From assembly GCA_934408795.1 (NCBI GenBank), contig CAKRVQ010000001.1:1-28765 (forward strand): a stretch of 28,765 nucleotides of DNA. Reading direction: 5' to 3'. Shown one piece after another: positions 7,410 through 13,650 of the stretch. The notes under the pieces are model-generated. The model was not told the origin of the DNA, made no database searches, and saw only the letters and a list, made by a program, of their open reading frames with translations. Position numbers and translations under genes: made by a program. Origin of the DNA: an uncultured Eubacteriales bacterium. Its GTDB lineage: Bacteria; Bacillota; Clostridia; Oscillospirales; Acutalibacteraceae. How positions within the stretch are numbered: the first letter of the stretch is position 1; the number at the start of each line of letters is the position of its first letter.

Positions 7410-7829
7410 CTATATCCTCGTCAGCTTTTCGGAAAGCAGCGTGGAAGATGTTCCGTCGGTGTGGGGCAGAAATACCAGGTCGACGCCTACTGCGGCGAGA
7501 CGCTTTTCAATGTCGTTGTAAAGCCCCGAGCCCTTCCAGTCGTCGCCGTGAAATATCGCGTTGAACCCAAGGCTTTGCCACGCCTCAAATTTGTCCAGAT
7601 TGACTTGCGGAACCACGCGGTCGACATATTTTATCGCCTCAACGATCGCCGCACGCTCATCAAACGGAATGATCGGGGTCTTGTGCTTGTACGACTGCAC
7701 CAGCTCGTCGGTACTGACCCCCACGATAAGGTAGTCGCACTGCTCCTTCGCCCGCCTCAATATGTTGAGATGACCGATATGAAACATATCAAAAACACCG
7801 GTGGTATAACCAATTTTATATTTCTTCAT
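7410..7829 (-). CDS. tagD: Glycerol-3-phosphate cytidylyltransferase-like protein (TagD family)
   Basis: A 139-residue nucleotidyltransferase of the size of TagD (about 130 residues), which makes CDP-glycerol from CTP and glycerol 3-phosphate for teichoic acid-type polymers. It shows GVFDMFHIGH (11-20, the HxGH motif), STDELV (39-44), FHGDDWKG (93-100) and the C-terminal GTSST (126-130), matching RTSTT-type motifs. Related enzymes act on other polyol or amino-alcohol phosphates, so the substrate is probable, not proven. ATG start with AAAGGAAAG ribosome binding site. It lies 14 bp after the upstream GT2 and directly before the FrhB-like gene. It probably supplies the CDP-activated group used by the LicD protein. 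Confidence 0.88.
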   Translation of the reverse strand: MKKYKIGYTTGVFDMFHIGHLNILRRAKEQCDYLIVGVSTDELVQSYKHKTPIIPFDERAAIVEAIKYVDRVVPQVNLDKFEAWQSLGFNAIFHGDDWKGSGLYNDIEKRLAAVGVDLVFLPHTDGTSSTLLSEKLTRI

Positions 7830-7843
7830 ATGTATCTTTCCTT

Positions 7844-8683
7844 TTATGACCTTGCAAATTTGCGGAACAGAAAACCTCTTATCTTATTCGGCATCATTAC
7901 CTGAAGTATAAAGCGTTCGGATACATTTATCAGATATCGCGGCAATCCGATAATACCGTTTTTGAGCATGTAGCGCTGAAGCTTTGCTTCGCTTTTAAAA
8001 TACTTTACACCGCCGCGGCGGCTATACATATCTTCGCCCACACGAACATTGGCGAGGTCATACTGAACATTGGCGAATTTTTTGCCGATCAGCGACATAC
8101 GGAGCCACAAATAATAGTCTTCTTCACAAAACCAATCCACGTAACCTCCGGCTTCCTCAACCGCGGCTTTTTTGAACATGACCGTTATCTGATTCATCGG
8201 ACACCGCTTTTTCAGATACTCCTTGATCTCGGCGTCGGTTTCGGGAACGATCCGCCTTCCGACACAGTTATCGGGGCTGCCGATAAACTCTCTGATGTTC
8301 CCGCCTACTACGGAAGTGTCGGGATCACGCTTGAAGATATCCAGTTGCTTTTCAAAGCGGTCGGGAAGCGACAGATCGTCTGCGTCCATCAGCGCAATAA
8401 GATCACAAGCGCAATTTTCAAAACAGACTCTGCGGGCTTCGCCGTGTCCGACATTTTTCTCCAAATATACAACCTTGAAACCAATGCTCTTTCGGGGCAG
8501 AGTATCGCGGTACTTTTGAATGACACTCTCGGTCTTTTCCGGAATGGGACCGTCTACCGTCAAAACCATTTCGGTCGGCTGAACAGTTTGCTCGGATATA
8601 CTTTCTATAGCAGCGTCGAAAAAGTCGGGATCGTCGCCTGCCCATACGCACATTGAAACCGAGAATTCAATTTTTTCGCTCAC
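7844..8683 (-). CDS. Glycosyltransferase family 2
   Basis: A 279-residue GT2 enzyme and first gene of the seven-gene operon. The N terminus has the nucleotide-binding start FSVSMCVWAGDDPDFF, LTVDGP (41-46), KNVGHGEARR (76-85) and MDADDLSLPDRF (99-110, DXD). The acceptor side has CEEDYYLWLRM (186-196) with the ED base motif. This arrangement resembles AmsE/WcaA-like exopolysaccharide transferases. GTG start at 8683 with AAAGGAAG about 9 nt upstream. An ATG nearby is out of frame. Transcription is expected from the promoter at 8806-8834. Sugar specificity is unknown. Confidence 0.87.
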   Translation of the reverse strand: MSEKIEFSVSMCVWAGDDPDFFDAAIESISEQTVQPTEMVLTVDGPIPEKTESVIQKYRDTLPRKSIGFKVVYLEKNVGHGEARRVCFENCACDLIALMDADDLSLPDRFEKQLDIFKRDPDTSVVGGNIREFIGSPDNCVGRRIVPETDAEIKEYLKKRCPMNQITVMFKKAAVEEAGGYVDWFCEEDYYLWLRMSLIGKKFANVQYDLANVRVGEDMYSRRGGVKYFKSEAKLQRYMLKNGIIGLPRYLINVSERFILQVMMPNKIRGFLFRKFARS

Positions 8684-8689
8684 AACACA

Positions 8690-8799
8690 TCTTCCTTTAA
8701 CGGTTGTTTTTTAGGGTATCAAAGAACGGGTGTCCGGGCGGCAACCGCCGGGGCTCCGTCCAAAAACGATTCATTTGTCTTATGATAAAAGGTCATACA
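8690..8799 (-). other. 5' leader of the glycan operon
   Basis: About 110 nt separate the predicted transcription start from the first gene. The leader contains the GC-rich hairpin CCGGCGG-TTG-CCGCCCGG-like element around 8740-8757. No match to a known riboswitch was recognised. Confidence 0.35.
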
Positions 8800-8805
8800 C
8801 ATAAT

Positions 8806-8834
8806 ATAATATCATATATTTGAAGGTTTATCAA
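8806..8834 (-). promoter_or_regulatory. Sigma-A type promoter for the glycan operon
   Basis: On the minus strand TTGATA (8829-8834) and TATTAT (8806-8811) are separated by 17 bp. The surrounding DNA is AT-rich in a GC-balanced genome, and the next start codon downstream belongs to the first operon gene. Confidence 0.75.
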
Positions 8835-8900
8835 TAGTTATAATCGGCATTTGCGGCGTGATAATCGGCTTACGAACAACGAATTTCGACTGTCAGAACG

Positions 8901-8928
8901 AAAAAAAGCAGCCGCCCTGACGGGCGGC
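8901..8928 (-). terminator. Intrinsic terminator, second of two after the sugar transferase
   Basis: On the minus strand GCCGCCC-GTCA-GGGCGGC is followed by GCTTTTTTT. It resembles the outer stem of repeat module B, and the flanking GCACTCTAC is a decayed half of the module B palindrome. It insulates the glycan operon promoter from upstream transcription. Confidence 0.8.
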
Positions 8929-9052
8929 GTAGAGTGCGCTGCGGCAGGCAGCTTGTGATTCGGATTCCGATCAACCCTGACAGGCGGTTACGGAATAATA
9001 AGCAGTGATCGTCTTTACCCTTGCTTCCGTGACCGACTTCAAAGGAAATGAG

Positions 9053-9080
9053 AAAACGGACTTCGGGCGATACCGAAGTC
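9053..9080 (-). terminator. Intrinsic terminator, first after the sugar transferase
   Basis: On the minus strand GACTTCGG-TATCGC-CCGAAGTC is followed by CGTTTTC. It lies about 120 nt past the sugar transferase stop. The T run is short, hence the second terminator at 8901-8928 may matter. The rest of 8929-9197 shows no gene. Confidence 0.6.
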
Positions 9081-9197
9081 GGAAGGGTTTCGGCAGAGAA
9101 GATGCACATTTTACACACAGGGGCCCGGCGAAACGGTTGACAGGCGAATATGCGGTTTGTAGGCATATTAACCGCACGATGCGGCCGTCAAACCGGT

Positions 9198-9893
9198 TTA
9201 TGCCTTCAAAAGCTCCTTTGCCTCTGACTGCTTTTCTTCATATTCCTCTTCGGCAATCTTACCCTCTTTTACAAGCCAGTCACCGAAATCCATATCCGAA
9301 GCGGTTCCTACCCTCACCGTGTCGCTCCGCTTAAGAACCTTCCACACTGTGCGGAAAATGATTTTCATATCCTTGACAGCCGTGATTCCGCTATCTATGT
9401 ATTCAAGATCGTAGGCAAATTTCTGCTCCCATGTTATGTTGTTTCGGCCGCTCACCTGCGCAAGTCCCGTAAGCCCGGGTCTGACACTGTGCCGGCGGCG
9501 CTGCTCGGGCGTCATAAACACCATATCCCGCACAAGCTGGGGTCGCGGACCGACTATTGCCAAGTCACCCTTCATAATGTTTATCAGCGACGGCAACTCG
9601 TCCGCTGAGGTGGAGCGCAGAAATCTGCCGTAACCGTTCAGTCTCTCCGCGTCGGGCAGCAGATTGCCTTCGGAATCTTTTTTATTGCTCATGGTTCGGA
9701 ATTTGATGAGCCTGAAAATTTTTTCGTTTCCGCTTTCACCTTTCATTCCCGGCCGAAGTTGGGTGAAGAACGGATTGCCGCGCATAGCAACGGCACCCAC
9801 CGCCGTCAGAACAAGCAGTATCGGGGACAACACAGCAAGAGCAAGAAAGGACAACAGAAAATCAAAAAATCTTTTAAAGTATTTGGCGTACAT
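9198..9893 (-). CDS. Undecaprenyl-phosphate sugar phosphotransferase (bacterial sugar transferase)
   Basis: A 231-residue membrane-anchored polyprenyl-phosphate glycosylphosphotransferase of the small PglC/WcaJ C-terminal type. It starts a lipid-linked glycan by moving a sugar phosphate from a UDP-sugar to undecaprenyl phosphate. Residues 8-36 form the N-terminal membrane helix. KFRTM (64-68), the catalytic pair in SADELP (D98, E99), GPRPQL (115-120) and RPGLTGLAQVSGR (138-150) are diagnostic. The C-terminal tail is long and Glu/Lys-rich. It lies next to the glycan operon but has its own promoter (10005-10033) and terminators, so it is transcribed separately. GAAGGG lies about 11 nt before the ATG. 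It probably initiates the glycan that the downstream enzymes extend. Confidence 0.92.
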   Translation of the reverse strand: MYAKYFKRFFDFLLSFLALAVLSPILLVLTAVGAVAMRGNPFFTQLRPGMKGESGNEKIFRLIKFRTMSNKKDSEGNLLPDAERLNGYGRFLRSTSADELPSLINIMKGDLAIVGPRPQLVRDMVFMTPEQRRRHSVRPGLTGLAQVSGRNNITWEQKFAYDLEYIDSGITAVKDMKIIFRTVWKVLKRSDTVRVGTASDMDFGDWLVKEGKIAEEEYEEKQSEAKELLKA

Positions 9894-10004
9894 TTACACT
9901 GTTTCCCTTCTCTCATACATAAATAAAACAACTGCGGCAGAGGGATCAGCATAATTTTGTTTTCCCGAATGCCGTCGCCCCGATAATTATATTTACACAA
10001 TCGT

Positions 10005-10033
10005 ATTATACTTTATTACATCAACCAAGTCAA
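10005..10033 (-). promoter_or_regulatory. Sigma-A promoter of the sugar transferase gene
   Basis: On the minus strand TTGACT (10028-10033) and a perfect TATAAT (10005-10010) lie 17 bp apart. The predicted leader is about 105 nt. The remaining gene-free DNA up to 10150 shows only short hairpins. Confidence 0.85.
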
Positions 10034-10152
10034 TGGTTCTTCTCGACATAGAAACGGAAGATATTGCGCATCCGTCAGACGGGATGGGCGGAAAAGTCAG
10101 CATCGGGACGCATGCCGACCGCCCGTGAAAAAAGAGAGGGAGGGGGTTGGTG

Positions 10153-10193
10153 AAAAAAAACGGGCGGAGCCGACAGTCTCGATCGGCTCCGCC
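10153..10193 (-). terminator. Intrinsic terminator of mscL
   Basis: On the minus strand the 11-bp stem GGCGGAGCCGA/TCGGCTCCGCC with a 9-nt loop is followed by CG and eight T residues. It begins about 15 nt after the mscL stop. Confidence 0.92.
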
Positions 10194-10208
10194 TGCGCGA
10201 AAACGGTT

Positions 10209-10721
10209 TTATCTTTTTAACAATGCGTCTCTGATCTCGGTGAGCAGGGCTTCCTGCCTCTGAACGCTCTCTTCGGCTGAAATAAGACGGTCTTCTTTGT
10301 CTTTCACAGCGGCTTCCGCCTCTGCGGCCTTCCTCTCTTCTTCTGCCTTTTTCTCTTCTTCGGCTGCTTTTTCGGCAGCTATCTTTTTTGCCTCAATGGT
10401 ATTCTTTGCCTTCATAATGACCTTAAGAAACAGGAATATGCAAAGCGCGGTTATCAAAAAGTCGATTATCGTCTGCAGCCATGTGCCCCAAAGAATGGCA
10501 ACCTCTTCAATGCCCGCATCCGGGTCGGCGGCGGTTATGACCGTCTTTACCGAGTCAAGGTTGCCGCTCGGTATGATAAACCCGAGGATCGGATTTATTA
10601 TATAGTTGACAAGCCCCGTCACGATTTTTCCGAATGATGCACCTATCACAACGCCGACCGCCATGTCGATGACATTGCCGCGCATTGCGAAATCCTTGAA
10701 ATCTTTAAGAAATTTTCTCAT
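10209..10721 (-). CDS. mscL: Large-conductance mechanosensitive channel MscL
   Basis: Encodes the pentameric inner-membrane channel that opens under membrane tension and protects against hypo-osmotic shock. MRKFLKDFKDFAMRGNV aligns with the MscL amphipathic N-terminal helix. AVGVVIGASFGKIV is the first, pore-lining membrane helix with its Gly/Ala packing, and LWGTWLQTIIDFLITALCIF the second. The C terminus LLTEIRDALLKR matches the conserved MscL end. Between the second helix and this end lies a charged Ala/Glu/Lys helix of about 50 residues, so the protein (170 residues) is some 30-40 longer than the E. coli form. The ATG at 10721 has GGTGG 5 nt upstream. GTG at 10730 is an alternative. Monocistronic, with its own promoter and terminator. 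Confidence 0.95.
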   Translation of the reverse strand: MRKFLKDFKDFAMRGNVIDMAVGVVIGASFGKIVTGLVNYIINPILGFIIPSGNLDSVKTVITAADPDAGIEEVAILWGTWLQTIIDFLITALCIFLFLKVIMKAKNTIEAKKIAAEKAAEEEKKAEEERKAAEAEAAVKDKEDRLISAEESVQRQEALLTEIRDALLKR

Positions 10722-10749
10722 ACCGTCCACCCCACCTTAATTTAGCTAC

Positions 10750-10778
10750 ATTATATCCGTACGGCACCGTCTTGTCAA
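10750..10778 (-). promoter_or_regulatory. Perfect-consensus sigma-A promoter of mscL
   Basis: On the minus strand TTGACA (10773-10778) and TATAAT (10750-10755) have a 17-bp spacer, exact consensus at all twelve positions. It abuts the composite repeat that starts at about 10800. Confidence 0.9.
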
Positions 10779-10907
10779 TAAGAAAAGCTTTGATCGCCCC
10801 GACGCGTAAAGAGAAAGTAATAAGTAATAGTGCATAGTGAAAAAGTACGGTGTCGGCTTCGCCGACGAATAATCATAACAGTCAGCCCGATCCTGAGTTT
10901 TTCATTC

Positions 10908-10970
10908 GCCGCCCACCGAGCACTCCCGCGCGCGACGGGCGGCTTTTTTTGTACTCTACCGTGAGTAGAG
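10908..10970 (+). repeat. Module B5: terminator-like hairpin plus CTCTAC palindrome
   Basis: GCCGCCC (10908-10914) pairs with GGGCGGC (10937-10943), followed by seven T residues and CTCTAC-CGTGA-GTAGAG (10954-10970). Confidence 0.7.
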
Positions 10971-10993
10971 TCGCGGTTTACTCGTTGCTTTTT

Positions 10994-11016
10994 GTGCCCG
11001 CGCAAGGTGCGGGCAC
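10994..11016 (+). repeat. Hairpin with conserved GCAAGGT loop and compensated stem
   Basis: The stem GTGCCCGC/GCGGGCAC encloses GCAAGGT. Compared with 241-263, position 2 changed from C to T and its partner from G to A, so pairing is kept. Confidence 0.75.
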
Positions 11017-11271
11017 GGCGGGGGTTCGTGAACTGCCAAAATCAGAAAGTAATTAATAAAAGCGTATAGTGAAAGAGTAAGGTGTCGGCTTCGCCGACGG
11101 AAATCCATGCATAATCGCCGCTACGCCTTGAATCCCGCCGCCGTTGCCGCTCATCGGTTCACGCACGCAAGAGGTTTACCGCACCCTCACCGCCCGCGCC
11201 CTGCGCGGGCGCACCGATCGAAAGCGGACAACACCTGACACGGTAAAAACCAAATTCAAAAAACACACCCG

Positions 11272-11288
11272 TGTCGAATTTTGTCGAA
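11272..11288 (+). promoter_or_regulatory. Tandem Spo0A-box-like sites, copy 4
   Basis: Two perfect TGTCGAA boxes lie 10 bp apart (11272-11278, 11282-11288). No gene start is close enough to name a target. Confidence 0.4.
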
Positions 11289-11362
11289 CGGCGCGGGCGT
11301 GGGGGGGCAGACGGGTGCGCGTCGATGCAGGATTTGCCTCTGCCGTCCGCTTACTGCAACCC

Positions 11363-11400
11363 CGCCGCCCACCGCGCACTCCCTCGCGCGGTGGGCGGCG
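11363..11400 (+). repeat. 15-bp perfect hairpin, diverged module B
   Basis: CGCCGCCCACCGCGC pairs perfectly with its complement around an 8-nt loop. The following T run is poor (TCTTTG), and the CTCTAC palindrome downstream (11410-11426) is decayed, so termination here would be weak. Confidence 0.65.
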
Positions 11401-11459
11401 TCTTTGCACGCTGCCGCAAGTAGGGTCGGTTGCTGCATCTTCCGCACTCGCCCCGCACC

Positions 11460-11660
11460 CACCGCCGCGTAAAGAGAAAGTAATAAGTAATAGTGCATAG
11501 TGAAAAAGTACGGTGTCGGCTTCGCCGACGGAAACCAGCAGCAGTTGTTTAAGCAGACAAGAGTGATCCGAGCCGGTCTTTAGAGGACAAATCGAGCGCA
11601 GGCAGCGCGCGCCGACGGGCGGCGTTTTTGTACTCTACCGTGAGTAGAGTTGATTCGGTG
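11460..11660 (+). repeat. Partial composite repeat next to the glycosidase gene
   Basis: Module A with its full AT-rich lead (11466-11530, an exact 65-nt copy of 10803-10867) is followed by a truncated module B: right arm GGGCGGCG, T5 and CTCTAC-CGTGA-GTAGAG (11633-11649). The left arm of B is missing, so it should not terminate efficiently. Confidence 0.7.
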
Positions 11661-11721
11661 AACTGCGGGGTCGATTAGGCGACGCACCGTCTTGTCTGCC
11701 GCGAGGGTTTTCCTTGCCGCA

Positions 11722-13650
11722 TCAACTGCCTGTCCGATCGCCCGATAAAAGAATATGGTAATAGTATATCGGCATCGCGCTCCAGCCGTGGCAGAGACTG
11801 CCGGCGCCGTCAAAGTCGCTTTCGCCCGACTCGGTCTCCCACACGGTGTCACTGCCGCTTTCCGCCATCGGGCGGTAGGTCTTCTCAATGTCGGCGAGTA
11901 TTGCCGCCCCGTATTCTTCTCGATTTGTTTTCAGCAACGCATCATACATAAAGCATTTCATCGATAATGAGATCGGGGTCATCTTCCGATCGTGAAGCAG
12001 TCGACGGCAGACCGCCGCCTCATCTCCGCTCGCCGCACCGCAAAGCACGGCGAGTGAGTTGCCGAGCTGACTGTAAGATGATCCGTCGGGGCGGTCGAAA
12101 AACAATCCGTCTTTTTCCGAAAAAAAGACATCGCGTATGCGATCGCTCAACCTTTTTGATTCGGATAAATAATCACTTTTCTTCCCGAGCGCATCGGATA
12201 TTGCCGCAAGATCCCGTAAAGCAAGGGATAACAAGGCGTTCAGAATGAGGTCTGGGCTGCCGCCGACATCAGCGGTGCCGTCAAGACCCGGCCTCCACTC
12301 GTAAAAGTTCCAGTAACACTTTCCCGTAAAAGGTATAGCAAGACCGTCTTTCATGTTGTCACGAAATGCCTTGATACACGAGGCCGCTTTCGGATATATT
12401 TTTTCAATGAATTCCTTATCGCCGCTGTATTCAAGATACTCTTTGCACGCGATTAAAAAAAGCAGGGTGAACGACGGTATCACCAGATCGCGTTTGGTGG
12501 GAAAGCAGATAGAGAGAAGTCCGTCGACCCTGCGATCTTCCGATATGAGCTGCAGATTTGCCCGAGGAAATGTGTATTCGCCGAAGGCGTAATATCCGCA
12601 GAGCATCTGATTCCGACTGTCCATTGTGTAAAGTGCCTGCTCGCGCCACGGGCAGTCCTCGTAATGCTCATGCATACAGGATCGAAGAGTCCTTACGCAC
12701 ATATCGTATACCTTGTTTTTGATGCCGTCAAGAGGCGGCCGCTCTTTTTCACAAACCTTGTACATACAGGGGATCAACGCCGCTTCGACATCGACGAGAG
12801 GCTGCTCGGAGCGCAGCTCAAGATACCTGCATCCGAGTCGGCGAAGAAGGTTGACAAACTTATTGTCACCCGCTGCGGCACGGTAAGAAAGGCTGAAATT
12901 CCGATCCCCGATGATCTGCCTGACGCAGCCGTCGGCAAGATGTTCGCCGTATGCCACCGTTATGTCCTGCTCGCACGGTGAAAAAAATGACAGGCTCAAA
13001 GCACCGACCTGCTCGCCGCCGAGGTCGTAAATAACATCGGTGTCCGAAATCTTCCTGCATTCGGATCCGATGACGGCAGGCAGCGGCGTCAGCCGCTCTA
13101 CGGGGCGTATGCGCAGGGGCAGAACCTGATCCACCGCCGCCGACGGGGCAAAACCTTCGCAGTCTTCTGTCATCCAGTCGTCCTCGCGTGAGGCGTCGTA
13201 ACTGAAGCTGAAGCCGAGTTGTTCGGTGATCAGCCGCCTCGTATGACTTTTATATGCCCTGCTCAGGCGGGAAAGACTGTTGCGGTCGCTTTTACATAGT
13301 ACCCGATCCCCGCAGCAGACCTCATATATCAAACCCGCATTTCCGGGGTAATACACTTGGGTAGTGTCCGTTCCGTAATACCAAACTATAACCGCAAGAC
13401 GGTTTTCACCGTCCCGACAGGCGGCGGTAATATCTATCTCATCATATATCTTGTCATACGGATAATCGGCATATTGCCCGAAGGCTACCGGAGATCCGTT
13501 TATATATGCCGCATAGTTACTGTCGGCCGAGACCCTTAAAACCGTTTTGCCCGACCGACGGTCAAAGGCGTCGATAAACTCCCCGTATTCGTCTTCCTTA
13601 GGATCGGCATTGCACCAAATCCATAAGGCGTCCTTAAAAGCATTCATCAT
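11722..13650 (-). CDS. GH78-like alpha-L-rhamnosidase family glycoside hydrolase
   Basis: A 642-residue cytoplasmic protein (no signal peptide). The N-terminal third is beta-rich, with WIWCNAD, RVSADSNYAAYINGSPVAFG and DEIDITAACRDGENRLAVIVW, as in the lectin-like and beta-sandwich domains of GH78. The (alpha/alpha)6 catalytic domain has DCPWREQALYTMDSRNQ near 332-348, which fits the position of the general acid, then TVWE near 602-605 and GSLCHGWSAMPIYYY. It is shorter than many GH78 enzymes (about 900-1000 residues). The family includes rhamnosidases, but the exact glycoside is unproven. The start ATG overlaps the upstream transporter stop as ATGA, indicating translational coupling. The reading frame stays open 31 codons further upstream, inside the transporter gene, and that part is not expected to be translated. 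Confidence 0.8.
   Translation of the reverse strand: MMNAFKDALWIWCNADPKEDEYGEFIDAFDRRSGKTVLRVSADSNYAAYINGSPVAFGQYADYPYDKIYDEIDITAACRDGENRLAVIVWYYGTDTTQVYYPGNAGLIYEVCCGDRVLCKSDRNSLSRLSRAYKSHTRRLITEQLGFSFSYDASREDDWMTEDCEGFAPSAAVDQVLPLRIRPVERLTPLPAVIGSECRKISDTDVIYDLGGEQVGALSLSFFSPCEQDITVAYGEHLADGCVRQIIGDRNFSLSYRAAAGDNKFVNLLRRLGCRYLELRSEQPLVDVEAALIPCMYKVCEKERPPLDGIKNKVYDMCVRTLRSCMHEHYEDCPWREQALYTMDSRNQMLCGYYAFGEYTFPRANLQLISEDRRVDGLLSICFPTKRDLVIPSFTLLFLIACKEYLEYSGDKEFIEKIYPKAASCIKAFRDNMKDGLAIPFTGKCYWNFYEWRPGLDGTADVGGSPDLILNALLSLALRDLAAISDALGKKSDYLSESKRLSDRIRDVFFSEKDGLFFDRPDGSSYSQLGNSLAVLCGAASGDEAAVCRRLLHDRKMTPISLSMKCFMYDALLKTNREEYGAAILADIEKTYRPMAESGSDTVWETESGESDFDGAGSLCHGWSAMPIYYYHILLSGDRTGS

Larger units (their letters stand above)
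10797..11300 (+). repeat. Composite intergenic repeat, second forward copy
   Basis: This repeats the order seen at 31-480: A (10852-10866), B with outer stem GCCGCCC/GGGCGGC and T7 (10908-10970), C hairpin (10994-11016), A (11084-11098), a decayed E block (11146-11175), a further GCCCGC-type hairpin (11192-11210) and the D block with tandem 0A-like boxes (11272-11288). The 65 nt at 10803-10867 are identical to 11466-11530. No gene is present. Confidence 0.8.

Noticed and set aside
6328..7521. 397-codon open frame opposite the FrhB-like gene
   Set aside because: The minus-strand gene has two exact ferredoxin motifs. The plus frame is a shadow of its codon pattern.
8870..9166. 98-codon minus-strand frame between the sugar transferase and the glycan operon
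   Set aside because: It crosses two terminator hairpins and has no ribosome binding site or family features.
9806..10000. Leader peptide starting in the sugar transferase leader
   Set aside because: The ATG lacks a ribosome binding site and the frame simply overlaps the real gene out of frame.
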